The notes under the pieces: model-generated
What the model was told of the DNA's origin: nothing
The model's input: the letters and a program-made list of their open reading frames with translations, nothing else
Databases searched by the model: none
Position numbers and translations under genes: made by a program
Assembly (NCBI RefSeq): GCF_000153105.1
Contig: NZ_CH672376.1
Location: 2,946,961-3,010,960 of the forward strand
DNA from: Blastopirellula marina DSM 3645
Lineage (GTDB): Bacteria; Planctomycetota; Planctomycetia; Pirellulales; Pirellulaceae
Length of the DNA stretch: 64,000 bases
Direction: 5' to 3'
In this document: in pieces, positions 38,187 through 46,976 of the stretch
Layout: every line of letters begins with the position of its first letter
Numbering within the stretch: the first letter of the stretch is position 1

Positions 38187-39907
38187 TGCGTACTTTCGCC
38201 TGCTTCACGATCTGTCTCGCCGCGACGTTTTCCGGAACGTTTGCTTCGCTCGATGCTGCGCCTCCACAAGAGGTGTTAGACGCCGAGAACGCCCGCATCG
38301 CTGCGGTCGAAAAAGCGACCCGCTCTGCGGTTTGCGTTTTTGCAGGCGCCGCCGGCGGCGGCAGCGGCGTCTTGATCTCGAAAGACGGCTATGCGGTCAC
38401 TAATTATCACGTCGCCGATCCAGCCGGATCGTTCATGAAGTGCAGCCTTTCCGATGGGCAATTGTACGACGCCGTTATTGTCGGCATCGATCCGGTCGGG
38501 GACGTCGCGCTGATCAAGTTGCAGGGCCGCGATGATTTTCCGGCGGCGGAAATCGGCGATAGCGACCAAGTGGAAGTGGGCGATTGGTGCTTCGCCATCG
38601 GCAATCCATTTTTGCTGGCGACCGACATGCAGCCGACCGTCACCTGGGGCATGGTCTCCGGCGTCGGACGCTATCAGTATCCCAGCGGCACGCTGATCGA
38701 ATACACCGATTGCATTCAGACCGACGCTTCGATCAACCCCGGCAACTCCGGCGGGCCTCTCTTCAATCGTGATGGTCAAGTGATCGGCATCAACGGCCGG
38801 ATCTCGATCGAGAAGCGAGGACGCGTCAATGTCGGCGTCGGTTACGCGATTTCGATGAACCAGGTGATGAACTTCCTCGGCTACCTGAAAAGCGGCCGGG
38901 TCGTCGACCACGCCACCTTGGGCGCGACCGTTTCGACCGATTCGGAAGGAGAAGTGATCGTCACCAACATCCTCGACACGTCCGACGCCTATCGACGCGG
39001 GCTCCGCTACGGCGACGAGCTTGTCTCGTTCGGCTCGAAGCCGGTCACGACGGTCAACGGATTCAAAAACGCACTCGGCATTTATCCGCGCGGCTGGCGC
39101 GTGCCGGTCGGCTTCTTCCGCGGCGGCGAGCGGCATGACATTATCGTTCGCCTGGCCGGGGTCCATTCCCGCGAAGAACTGCTCGCGAAAATCCAAAAGT
39201 CGGTCGCTCCGCCGAGCCCCGATGGATCCCAACCCGAAGACCACCACGAAGAAGAAACCAAGCCGGTCTCGGACGAGTTGAAAAAGCTGTTTCAAGCTCG
39301 TTCTGGCTACGCAAACTACCACTTCAACCTGGAGCAGCGTGAACGAACCTGGCAGGCCTGGAAGCGAGGAGATGATTCTTCCGCCGATGTCTGGAAAGTC
39401 GCTGGTCAACTTGCCGACGGCGACGCCGCACAAATCGAACTGAGCCCGCAGAAGGTGACCGCGTCGGTCGCCGGCCGGGATTCGACGATCGAGATCGAAG
39501 GGGATCTAACCAGCAAGTTAGAACCTGTCGGCAGCGGCGGCTTGCTGCTTGCGCTGCATGCCTGGCAGCGGTTGCAACTTCAAGGCCCCGAGAAATTTGG
39601 GGAGGTCTCGTACTTGGGTACCGCTCCGTTGGATTCGATCGACGAGCGCTTTGACGTGCTAGTCGGGCTTTACGATGCGATCGAAACTCGCTTTTACTTC
39701 GCTCCCCAAACCGGCGACTTGGTCGCGATGGAAATGTTCCCCGAAGCCGACTCGGATCCGTGTGAACTCCGTTTCCAGGAGTACGACGATTTCGAGGGAG
39801 TCCGACTGCCGACCAAAATCATCATTCGCCGCGGCGATCAGATTTACAATATCCTGCATGGTCTGAAGTGGACCCTGTCGTCGTCCGAACCGAAGGATGC
39901 CGCATGA
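38186..39907 (+). CDS. HtrA/DegP-like trypsin-fold serine protease with PDZ domain (active triad)
   Basis: 573 aa. Signal peptide of about 24 residues. The S1C protease domain has His75 (VTNYHVAD), Asp106 (DPVGDVALIKL) and Ser188 (INPGNSGGPLFN), so the full catalytic triad is present. A PDZ domain follows (about 250-330: DTSDAYRRGLRYGDELVSFGSKPV). The last 190 residues are an extra beta-rich domain of unknown role. Such proteases degrade or refold damaged envelope proteins. It is the first of three trypsin-fold genes in a row and the only one with an intact triad. Coupled to the upstream gene by TAATG and to the next by a 4-nt overlap. Confidence 0.93.
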   Translation: MRTFACFTICLAATFSGTFASLDAAPPQEVLDAENARIAAVEKATRSAVCVFAGAAGGGSGVLISKDGYAVTNYHVADPAGSFMKCSLSDGQLYDAVIVGIDPVGDVALIKLQGRDDFPAAEIGDSDQVEVGDWCFAIGNPFLLATDMQPTVTWGMVSGVGRYQYPSGTLIEYTDCIQTDASINPGNSGGPLFNRDGQVIGINGRISIEKRGRVNVGVGYAISMNQVMNFLGYLKSGRVVDHATLGATVSTDSEGEVIVTNILDTSDAYRRGLRYGDELVSFGSKPVTTVNGFKNALGIYPRGWRVPVGFFRGGERHDIIVRLAGVHSREELLAKIQKSVAPPSPDGSQPEDHHEEETKPVSDELKKLFQARSGYANYHFNLEQRERTWQAWKRGDDSSADVWKVAGQLADGDAAQIELSPQKVTASVAGRDSTIEIEGDLTSKLEPVGSGGLLLALHAWQRLQLQGPEKFGEVSYLGTAPLDSIDERFDVLVGLYDAIETRFYFAPQTGDLVAMEMFPEADSDPCELRFQEYDDFEGVRLPTKIIIRRGDQIYNILHGLKWTLSSSEPKDAA

Positions 39908-40911
39908 ACCGTAGTGCGTTTGTTATTGCGTTAACGCTCTCGCTGGGCTGGCTGACCTCAGCCGCTCAAGCGGAGTCTTCGCTCGCCAGAACGATTCGCG
40001 GCGTACAGCCGCGCATCGTCAAGATTTTTGGCGCCGGCGGTTTGCGCGGGTTGGAATCGTATCAGAGCGGCTTCGTGATTTCGCCGGAAGGACACATCCT
40101 GACGGTTTGGAGCTACGTTCTCGATTCGAGCGTGATCACGATTGTCGCCAACGATGGTCGCCGCTTTACGGCCGAACTGGTCGGCGCCGATCCCGAACTA
40201 GAAGTCGCCGTCCTGAAAGTCGACGCCGACGACTTGCCCTTCTTTAACTTGGACGAGTCGGTCGAGCTGACCTCGGGACAGCGAGTTTTGACCTTCAGCA
40301 ACTTGTACGGCATCGCCACCGGCGACGAACCGGCGAGCGTGCTGCATGGATACATCACCGCGATCACCGACCTGCAAGGACGCCGCAGCGCCGCAGAAGT
40401 TCGCTACAAAGGCCCGGTCTACGTCGTCGACGCGATGACCAACAATCCCGGCGCCGCCGGCGGCGCGTTGACCGATCAGCAAGGGCAGATCGCAGGCGTG
40501 CTGGGCAAAGAGATTCGCAATTCATCCAACAACGTGTGGTTGAACTACTCGATTCCGATACGTGAGCTGCAAAATTCGGTCGAAGATATCCTCAGCGGCC
40601 GGTTTCGCCCTCGCTCTCGTGATGAAAATCAAAATCGCCCGAAGCAGCCGGTCACGCTGGCTCAGCTCGGCTTGATCTTGCTGCCGGACGTGCTGCCCAA
40701 AACGCCGCCGTTTGTCGAACGGGTCGCACCGGAGTCGCCGGCCGAGACCGCCGGTTTGCAGCCCAACGACCTGGTGATGTTTGTCGAGCGGCGGCTGATT
40801 TCTTCGCAGCGAGATCTGCGGGAAGAGCTAACCTTTATCGATCGGGACGATCCCGTCCGTCTGACGCTGCTTCGCGGCGATGAACTTATCGAAGTTACGC
40901 TGAATGAATAA
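39904..40911 (+). CDS. Catalytically degenerate HtrA-like pseudoprotease with PDZ domain
   Basis: 335 aa from the ATG at 39904 (ATGA overlap); the longer frame at 39868 is rejected. Signal peptide ends AAQAES. The trypsin fold is recognisable (SGFVISPEGHILTVWSYV, DPELEVAVLKVD, TNNPGAAGGALTDQQGQIAGV), but aligned against the neighbouring active protease all three triad positions differ: His to Ser70, Asp to Glu100, Ser to Ala185. It therefore cannot cleave by the usual mechanism. A single PDZ domain (about 245-335) is intact with FVERVAPESPAETAGLQPNDLVMF. Role probably regulatory or adaptor-like, perhaps substrate recognition for the adjacent protease. Confidence 0.9.
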   Translation: MNRSAFVIALTLSLGWLTSAAQAESSLARTIRGVQPRIVKIFGAGGLRGLESYQSGFVISPEGHILTVWSYVLDSSVITIVANDGRRFTAELVGADPELEVAVLKVDADDLPFFNLDESVELTSGQRVLTFSNLYGIATGDEPASVLHGYITAITDLQGRRSAAEVRYKGPVYVVDAMTNNPGAAGGALTDQQGQIAGVLGKEIRNSSNNVWLNYSIPIRELQNSVEDILSGRFRPRSRDENQNRPKQPVTLAQLGLILLPDVLPKTPPFVERVAPESPAETAGLQPNDLVMFVERRLISSQRDLREELTFIDRDDPVRLTLLRGDELIEVTLNE

Positions 40912-42865
40912 GAAAATCTCGCTCGCATCCCTGGGGATCGCCCTCGGTCTCTTCGCGTCTCTCTCGGCGGTTAGCCAAGCGGCGGAAGATCTCAATACGC
41001 TCGAACAAAAGGCGCTTCGTGCTGCGGTCGAGGTCGTCGCGCCGTCGGTCATTCAGATCGAAACGGTCGGCGGACTCGAAAAAGTTGGCGACCAACTCGC
41101 CGGCGGCGGCCCGTGCAGTGCGTTGGTCGTTTCGGCGGACGGCTATCTCCTTTCCAGCAGTTATAACTTCGTCCACGAGCCGACCTCCATTTTGGCGTCG
41201 CTTCCCGACGGAAAACGAACCTCGGCCAAAATCATCGCCCGCGATCACAGCCGCAATCTGGTGCTGCTGAAGATCAACGCCGAAGAGCCGCTGCCGGTTC
41301 CGACGTTTGTCCCCCGCGAGGAGCTTCGCGTCGGTCAGTGGACGATCGCGGTCGGCAAGTCGTTTTCACCGGTCGACGCCAACGCTTCGGTCGGCGTGCT
41401 CAGCGCGCTCCATCGCGTCTGGGGCAAAGCGATTCAATCGGACGCCAAGATCTCTCCGAACAACTACGGCGGTGCGCTGATCGACATCCATGGTCGCGTC
41501 ATCGGCGTCATTACGTCACTATCGCCGCAAGCGACCGGTCCCCAAGCCGGCGCCGACTGGTACGACTCAGGCATCGGCTTCGCGGTTCCTCTGACCGAGA
41601 TGCAGCCCCGTCTAGAAAAGCTGATGCTCGGGGAAGACCTGCGTCAAGGGTTGCTGGGGATCAGCTTGAAGGGGAATGACATCATGGCCGATCGTCCCGA
41701 GATCGGCGCGGTCCGGTACAACTCGCCGGCTCAAGAGTCAGGCATCCTCGCCGGCGACGTCATCACCGCCGTCCAAGGGCGCCAGGTGGTGAACCACGCT
41801 CAAATGAAACACCAGCTCGAACCGCTGTACGCCGGCGACGAGGTCGCGTTGACCTTGCAGCGCGGCGACGATTCGGTCGAAGTCAAAGCGACGCTGACCG
41901 CGGTGCTAGTCCCGTACGCGCATCCGTTTCTCGGCATCTTGCCGGTGCGCGACGCCGAGGGAGTCGTCATTCGCGATGTGCTGCCCGATAGCCCCGCCGC
42001 AGCGGCTGGCCTGATGGCGGGCGATGTGATTGTGCAGGTCAACGACAAGCCGGCGACGACCGCCGACGAGCTGCGAACGCAGATCTCGGCCTTAGAGCCC
42101 GATACGACGATCCAACTGGTCTATCGACGCGGCGAAGAAGAACAAAACGCCAAGATCACCCTGGCGACTTTGCCGACCAGCTTGCCTGGCGAATTGTCGG
42201 CGGCCTGGTCCCAAGAGGTCGAGCCGCCAGCCCAACCGCCGCAGACCGGCGAAGTTGAAGTTCGCTTGGCGGAAGAACCGAACGCGGCGTTTGCCTGGAT
42301 CCCGGACGACTATCACGCCGATCGCCGTTACAGCTTGCTCGTTCTGCTGCAAGAACCCGGCGACGTCGACAGACAAGCGACGATCGACGCGTGGAAGGAC
42401 GTATGCAAACAGACCGGCGCGATTCTCCTGTCAGTGTCGCCGGCGTCGAAAGAGCGCTGGACCCCGTCCGAAACCGGCGTCGTTCGTAAGTGCATCGAAC
42501 AGTTGGCCGGCAAATACAATATCGCCTCAGGCCGCACGGCGCTGGTCGGCGTTCGCAGCGGCGGCGCGATGGCTTACATGGTCGCCTTTGAAAATCGAGA
42601 AGCGATCGCCGGCGTCGTCACATTGGCCGCGCCGGTTCCGCGCGGCGTGCAACCGCCCGACAATGACCCGCTGCATCGTCTCGCGATTTTTACGCTCTAC
42701 GACGATATGTCGCCGCAATCGGCCCAGTTGAAGAAGCTGGACGAAGCGCTCGCCAAGATGAAGTTCCCCGTCGTCCATCGCAGCGCGACCAAAGGCGCCG
42801 ACAAGCTGACCGACGACGATCGTACTGCAATCACGCGCTGGCTGGATTCGCTCGATCGAATCTAA
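40904..42865 (+). CDS. Degenerate trypsin-fold protein with two PDZ domains and alpha/beta-hydrolase-like C-terminus
   Basis: 653 aa, overlapping the previous gene by 8 nt. Signal peptide of about 27 residues. A trypsin-like domain (about 35-235) lacks the triad by alignment: His position is Tyr87 (SSSYNFV), Asp is Asn118 (HSRNLVLLK), Ser is Tyr188 (SPNNYGGALID). Two PDZ domains follow (about 248-335 and 341-425; DSPAAAAGLMAGDVIVQVND). The end (about 455-650) resembles a PHB-depolymerase/esterase-type alpha/beta hydrolase (TALVGVRSGGAMAYMVA), but the Ser expected in G-x-S-x-G-G is Arg551, with Ser one position later. Both enzyme-like domains thus look non-catalytic. Last gene of the coupled cluster. 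Confidence 0.87.
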   Translation: MNKKISLASLGIALGLFASLSAVSQAAEDLNTLEQKALRAAVEVVAPSVIQIETVGGLEKVGDQLAGGGPCSALVVSADGYLLSSSYNFVHEPTSILASLPDGKRTSAKIIARDHSRNLVLLKINAEEPLPVPTFVPREELRVGQWTIAVGKSFSPVDANASVGVLSALHRVWGKAIQSDAKISPNNYGGALIDIHGRVIGVITSLSPQATGPQAGADWYDSGIGFAVPLTEMQPRLEKLMLGEDLRQGLLGISLKGNDIMADRPEIGAVRYNSPAQESGILAGDVITAVQGRQVVNHAQMKHQLEPLYAGDEVALTLQRGDDSVEVKATLTAVLVPYAHPFLGILPVRDAEGVVIRDVLPDSPAAAAGLMAGDVIVQVNDKPATTADELRTQISALEPDTTIQLVYRRGEEEQNAKITLATLPTSLPGELSAAWSQEVEPPAQPPQTGEVEVRLAEEPNAAFAWIPDDYHADRRYSLLVLLQEPGDVDRQATIDAWKDVCKQTGAILLSVSPASKERWTPSETGVVRKCIEQLAGKYNIASGRTALVGVRSGGAMAYMVAFENREAIAGVVTLAAPVPRGVQPPDNDPLHRLAIFTLYDDMSPQSAQLKKLDEALAKMKFPVVHRSATKGADKLTDDDRTAITRWLDSLDRI

Positions 42866-42904
42866 GCCTTCGAGCTGCTTCCGCCGGTACGACGCATTCC
42901 CTCC

Positions 42905-43306
42905 ATGAAAACAGCGCTCCTCGAACAGCGCCAGACAATCGCCATCGTGAATTCTCGTACCAAAATCGGCATTGTCGCCATCGTCTGCTGCCTGATCGGC
43001 GCCGGCATGTTCCTGTTCGATGTGAAAGGAACGTCGCTAGAGCACTTCCAGGGAGCGTTGATCAAAGTGGGCGGCGTCTTTGCGATGCTCTGGCTCGCTT
43101 ATCCAGAGATCGTCAAGCTGCCGGTCTGGCTCTCGCTGTCGATCATTCTGATCGCGATCGTCACCGCAGTAGCATCGTCGGTCTGGAAGAAAGCGGCCCT
43201 CATCGCGATACCGCTGTTGATAGTCCTCTGGATGCTGAGACCGCCCCCAGCATCCAAAGCAACCACCAAAAAGCGTGTTAACCGATCTTCGTCCGAAGCG
43301 CGGTAA
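42905..43306 (+). CDS. Small multi-pass membrane protein, unknown
   Basis: 133 aa. Four hydrophobic segments are seen (IGIVAIVCCLIGAGMFLF, GGVFAMLWLAYPEIV, LSLSIILIAIVTAVASSVW, AALIAIPLLIVLWML) followed by a basic cytoplasmic tail (ASKATTKKRVNRSSSEAR). There is no clear Shine-Dalgarno, so the start is uncertain; a GTG at 42947 would remove 14 residues. It lies 39 nt after the PDZ protein and may be on the same transcript. Its 3' end overlaps the convergent isomerase-like gene by 29 nt. Confidence 0.7.
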   Translation: MKTALLEQRQTIAIVNSRTKIGIVAIVCCLIGAGMFLFDVKGTSLEHFQGALIKVGGVFAMLWLAYPEIVKLPVWLSLSIILIAIVTAVASSVWKKAALIAIPLLIVLWMLRPPPASKATTKKRVNRSSSEAR

Positions 43307-44120
43307 GCAGTTCGACGGCGGCGCCGATCTCGGCCTTTTGCCGTTCCGGCTCTTGCGGAATTTCGCGTTCGATTGTCAGAGGGCCGGTGTAACCGATCTC
43401 TTTGACGGTTCGCAGAAACTCTTCCATGCCGACGTCCCCTTCGCCCAGCGGCGTTTCGGATCCCCAGGTCACGCCCGGCTCGTCCGACCACTTGGCGTCT
43501 TTGCAGTGGACGCTGCCGACATGTTTGCCGACCATTTTCAGCGCTTCGATCGGGTTGCCGGTCCCGTACAGGATCATGTTGGCCGGATCAAAATTGACCC
43601 GCAAGTTAGGTCGGTCGACGGCGGCGATAAAGCCCAGCAAACCCTCGGCTGATTCTTGCCCCGTCTCCAGGTGCAGCGCCTGCTCGTTGGCCTGGCAATG
43701 ATCGCACAGCTCTTGGGTGACGGCGACGACTTCGGCGAACATTGGATCGGCGGTATCGTGCGGAATGAATCCGACGTGCAAGCCGATCACGTCGCAATCA
43801 AGGACGCGAGCGAAGTCGGCGATCTCTTTCATCTCGGCCAACCGCTCGGCGCGGGTCGCCGGCGGAACGAGCCCGACCGTCTCTTTGGTGGTGGGGATGT
43901 CGGCGTAACTTTCGCCTTCAAAGCCGCCAAACACGCAGGTCAGGGTGATGTCCATCGCGGCGAGGGTCGCCAGAAACTTGGCGGCGTTTTCTGAAGTGCG
44001 CGATTCTTTGGAAGGAGCCTGCAACTGAATCGTCGGCACGCCTAACTCCTCGGCTACCGACAACTTTACGCCCAGTCCCGCATCAATGCTGGCGAAGACG
44101 CCTAAGGGCCATTTTGCCAC
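43278..44120 (-). CDS. Sugar phosphate isomerase/epimerase (AP-endonuclease-2 TIM barrel)
   Basis: 280 aa from a GTG at 44120 with GGAG about 10 nt upstream. The TIM-barrel family motifs are present: the first strand LGVFASIDAG, DVIGLHVGFIPHD, the metal-binding Glu in ALHLETGQES, Asp in LRVNFDPANM, His in VGSVHCKDAKW, and the closing Glu in PLTIEREI. Members isomerise or epimerise small sugars or act on myo-inositol and related polyols. The neighbour encoding a Gfo/Idh/MocA oxidoreductase on the same strand fits a sugar-catabolic pair, though 200 nt and a terminator separate them. Substrate unknown. It overlaps the convergent gene by 29 nt. Confidence 0.92.
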   Translation of the reverse strand: MAKWPLGVFASIDAGLGVKLSVAEELGVPTIQLQAPSKESRTSENAAKFLATLAAMDITLTCVFGGFEGESYADIPTTKETVGLVPPATRAERLAEMKEIADFARVLDCDVIGLHVGFIPHDTADPMFAEVVAVTQELCDHCQANEQALHLETGQESAEGLLGFIAAVDRPNLRVNFDPANMILYGTGNPIEALKMVGKHVGSVHCKDAKWSDEPGVTWGSETPLGEGDVGMEEFLRTVKEIGYTGPLTIEREIPQEPERQKAEIGAAVELLTALRTKIG

Positions 44121-44254
44121 GTTGCAACTCCTTCAAGATTGGAATCATCTAGATTGCTGCGTCAGCCAATCGTTGACCAGACGCTTAACTTCGTACTAGT
44201 ACGCAATTTAAGCCCCTGATAGCACTTCCGCAACGTGCTACCCGCGCCGAGCGC

Positions 44255-44287
44255 AAAAAAATGACCGCCGCCGGAAGGCGACGGTCA
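44255..44287 (-). terminator. Rho-independent terminator of the Tat-exported oxidoreductase operon
   Basis: On the minus strand the stem TGACCGTCGCC (44287-44277) pairs with GGCGGCGGTCA (44272-44262), with one mismatch and a TTCC loop, then seven T (44261-44255). It lies 33 nt after the stop of the gene at 44320. Confidence 0.93.
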
Positions 44288-44319
44288 ATGAGTTAACAAT
44301 TACGGCAAATGAGCGCGAA

Positions 44320-46104
44320 CTAGGCGAGATCGTCTTCAGGCGTCGCGTCGCTATTCAGGTCAAACCATTCCGGCTTGAACTCGACAAAGCCGCCTTTGCC
44401 TTGGTTCGATCGTTGAATCGCCAAGCGAGCCGTCAGCGCGATCACGGCGTCTCCCATCGCGACTTCCGGATGACACTTCGGCTTGTTTTCGGGAGCAGGG
44501 TTCCGAATACAGTAAGCCCAGTGCTCGATCTCTTCGGTATAACCACGGCTGACCGGGCCCGATGTCGCAGCGCTGGCGATGTTCGCCGCTTGCGTCGGAG
44601 CGCCGCTCGCTTGGGTATCCATCGTCGGGCCATCTTTGCCATCCTTGACCTTGACGTTCGAGGTCGAGCCGTTCTTGAGGAGCATGATGTCTTTTTCCGT
44701 CTCCAGAATCAGCGTCCCCTTCGTCCCCATCACGACTTCGCCGTAACCGCCGTAGCCGTTACCGTTGATCGACGAATAGGTGACGACGACCTTTTTATTC
44801 GGGTCCTGCTCGTACGACGGCACGCCTCCGGTGTGTTTGCCATCGGCGTCCCGTTCCGGATAGTTGCGGAACCGATCGTAATAGCCGACGTCGAACTTCG
44901 GATCGTAACCAGGTCCGGGGAACTCGAACGTGCAATAGACGTGATCGTCCGCATCGCGATCGTACGGGAAGGTATGGCGGCCCCCGGTGGCGTGAACCGT
45001 CAGCGGGTGAACCTTCTTGCCATCCTTTTGCTTCCGCATCGCGCTGATAAAGATCGACGCCGCGTCCAGTTGGTGACTTCCCAGCTCGGCCATCAAGCCG
45101 CCGCCGGTCCGGTCCCACAAGCGCCAACGGCACAGTTCTTCCATCGCCGAGATCTTGCGACCGTCGGCCAGTTCAAAATCTTGGAAACCGTAGTTCTCAG
45201 GCTTGATGTTGCGGTCTTCGTTCCAAGCTTTGTACTGCTCGTACATCGCCCAGTTCTTGGCCAGCGTCGAAGGATCGCCATCTTTCCCGTTGGCGTGGGC
45301 CTTCTCGAACTTCTTCATGCCGTCCAGAATCTTGTCGACCAGCTTGCCATGTGCGTCGACTTCGCCGCCTGGCAGCGGTTGGCTCCAGCTATCGGCGCCA
45401 GGCAAGTTGCCGCGATGCCACTGGGCGCGTATGTGGTGAATTTCGCCCAGCAAACCCCATTGCAGCAGGTTGACCGCGTTGTCATACAGCACGCTGTAAT
45501 GTCGCTGGTGACCGGTCGCCAGATGCAGGTCCGCTTCATGAGCGGCGCGGCCCATCTGCTTGCACTGTTTGATGTTGTGGGCCATCAGCTTTTCGGTCAA
45601 CACGTGCTTGCCCGACTTCAGCGAGTCCATCACCACCGGATGGTGCAAGAAGAGCGGGGTCGCGCAGATGATCCCTTCGATCGAATCATCGGCCAGCAGA
45701 TCGTGATAGTCCTCATAGACTTTCACGTGTTGGCGAGCTTCTTCTTCGGTCTTCCAACCGTAGACGTTCATCAAACCGCGACGCGCCGAGTAGGCGGCTT
45801 CGCTGGAATGATCGCCATGAAAAGCGCGATGGACGTTGTAAGGGCGAATGTCAGAGATCGCGACGACCTGCACATAGTCAGGATTGAGCGCGCCGATCAG
45901 CACGCTTCCTTCGTCGCCGGTGCCGATCACGCCGATGCGAACCGGGTTTTCGACCTTGCTATAACCAAAGTACATCGCTCCCAGACCACCGCCAGAGACG
46001 GCGCCGGCGGCGATGACCCCTTTCAAAAAGTCGCGTCGATTCACACCGACCGCTTCGTTGAAGTTTTCTTTACCCGCCTTCTTGGCGTCAGGCTTCAGGT
46101 TCAT
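44320..46104 (-). CDS. Tat-exported Gfo/Idh/MocA-family oxidoreductase
   Basis: 594 aa from the ATG at 46104 (AAGGGGAG 5-6 nt upstream); the frame to 46146 is rejected. Residues 22-29 (NRRDFLKG) form a twin-arginine motif followed by a hydrophobic stretch, so the protein is exported folded via Tat. A Rossmann nucleotide-binding domain follows (VRIGVIGTGDEGSVLIGAL). The EKP catalytic segment is present as LTEKLMAHN near residue 155. A long C-terminal domain has large insertions (HPLTVHATGGRHTFPYDRDADD, YCTFEFPGPGYD). Typical activity is NAD(P)-dependent oxidation of sugars or glycosidic intermediates, with tightly bound cofactor when exported. The gene follows the DoxX-like gene by only 2 nt, so they form an operon. 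Confidence 0.94.
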   Translation of the reverse strand: MNLKPDAKKAGKENFNEAVGVNRRDFLKGVIAAGAVSGGGLGAMYFGYSKVENPVRIGVIGTGDEGSVLIGALNPDYVQVVAISDIRPYNVHRAFHGDHSSEAAYSARRGLMNVYGWKTEEEARQHVKVYEDYHDLLADDSIEGIICATPLFLHHPVVMDSLKSGKHVLTEKLMAHNIKQCKQMGRAAHEADLHLATGHQRHYSVLYDNAVNLLQWGLLGEIHHIRAQWHRGNLPGADSWSQPLPGGEVDAHGKLVDKILDGMKKFEKAHANGKDGDPSTLAKNWAMYEQYKAWNEDRNIKPENYGFQDFELADGRKISAMEELCRWRLWDRTGGGLMAELGSHQLDAASIFISAMRKQKDGKKVHPLTVHATGGRHTFPYDRDADDHVYCTFEFPGPGYDPKFDVGYYDRFRNYPERDADGKHTGGVPSYEQDPNKKVVVTYSSINGNGYGGYGEVVMGTKGTLILETEKDIMLLKNGSTSNVKVKDGKDGPTMDTQASGAPTQAANIASAATSGPVSRGYTEEIEHWAYCIRNPAPENKPKCHPEVAMGDAVIALTARLAIQRSNQGKGGFVEFKPEWFDLNSDATPEDDLA

Positions 46105-46106
46105 AT

Positions 46107-46976
46107 TTACTCCCCTTCGGTTGGAGATGTGGTTGGAGCGCAACACCGGCGGAACATCGCGCCGAGGATGAAATCAAGACCGGCGAATCGACCAGCGCCG
46201 ACTGCGGCCAAAAGTAGGAGGGAGACGAATTCGACCGATTGGTAGTAAACCGGCTCGGCGCCGATCGCGCCGGGCCATTGAGCGGCCATCACTTGCAACA
46301 AAAATCCCGCAGCCGCTAGAGCGGCGATCCGGGTAAATAGACCCAGGACAAGGAGAACGCCGCTGCCGAATACGACATACGTTACTACGACGTCAATCGG
46401 CATTTGGTTCGGATCACGGACCGAGAATGTCGAAGTCGCTCCGGCCATCCGGCCAATTCGATTCAAATCTTCCACATACTCATCCTGCATCTTTTTGACG
46501 TCCTTCGTCCAACCGTTCATTTTACCGAACAGCTCACTATCTTTCTTGGCCAATCGCTCCTGCTCGTACTGCAGATCGCTGCTTTCCGGCTTCGAGCGGG
46601 CCTTGGCCAACCGTTCGACTTCTAGGAAGTATTCATCCATTTCTTCCCGTTTGTCGGCCATGTACGAATCAATGCGATTGACGTAAATGCTGTACGTCTT
46701 CTGCGTTTTCTTCTTACCCGCGGCGTCCAGGCCAAATTGCGTATCCGCCTGATCGCGATAGAAGTTCCAGTACTGCAGTACGCGATCGCGATCGAGACGC
46801 AATTTGCCGTCGGGATCGTTGTTCAAGTTGCGAAAATAGCCGGCGAGCGGTCCCTTGGCGTTGCGCAAAAAACCAGCCGACGAAAAGTCGCCTGACTTGA
46901 TCTTCTTGGACCCTTCCATAAAGAAGTGCCAGCCGATGACTAAGCGAAGCGCGACGATAATTACAATCGTCAGCAT
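46107..46976 (-). CDS. DoxX-like membrane protein with large soluble insertion
   Basis: 289 aa. The first helix IVALRLVIGWHFFMEGSKKIKSGDF matches the DoxX start. The usual four-helix DoxX would continue directly, but here a charged, probably coiled-coil insertion of about 150 residues (FYRDQADTQFGLDAAGKKK, EYFLEVERLAKARSK) comes between helix 1 and the remaining helices. Helices 2-4 follow: VVVTYVVFGSGVLLVLGLFTR, AALAAAGFLLQVMAAQWPG and YYQSVEFVSLLLLAAVGAGRF. DoxX proteins are linked to quinone or thiosulfate redox reactions. The pairing with a Tat-exported oxidoreductase suggests electron transfer to the quinone pool. The start has no good Shine-Dalgarno. Confidence 0.85.
   Translation of the reverse strand: MLTIVIIVALRLVIGWHFFMEGSKKIKSGDFSSAGFLRNAKGPLAGYFRNLNNDPDGKLRLDRDRVLQYWNFYRDQADTQFGLDAAGKKKTQKTYSIYVNRIDSYMADKREEMDEYFLEVERLAKARSKPESSDLQYEQERLAKKDSELFGKMNGWTKDVKKMQDEYVEDLNRIGRMAGATSTFSVRDPNQMPIDVVVTYVVFGSGVLLVLGLFTRIAALAAAGFLLQVMAAQWPGAIGAEPVYYQSVEFVSLLLLAAVGAGRFAGLDFILGAMFRRCCAPTTSPTEGE

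Noticed and set aside
38276-39433. 385-codon minus-strand ORF
   Set aside because: Antisense to the HtrA-like protease with an intact catalytic triad.
44401-46245. 614-codon plus-strand ORF
   Set aside because: Antisense shadow of the Tat-exported Gfo/Idh/MocA gene, which has a signal sequence, Rossmann motif, Shine-Dalgarno and terminator.
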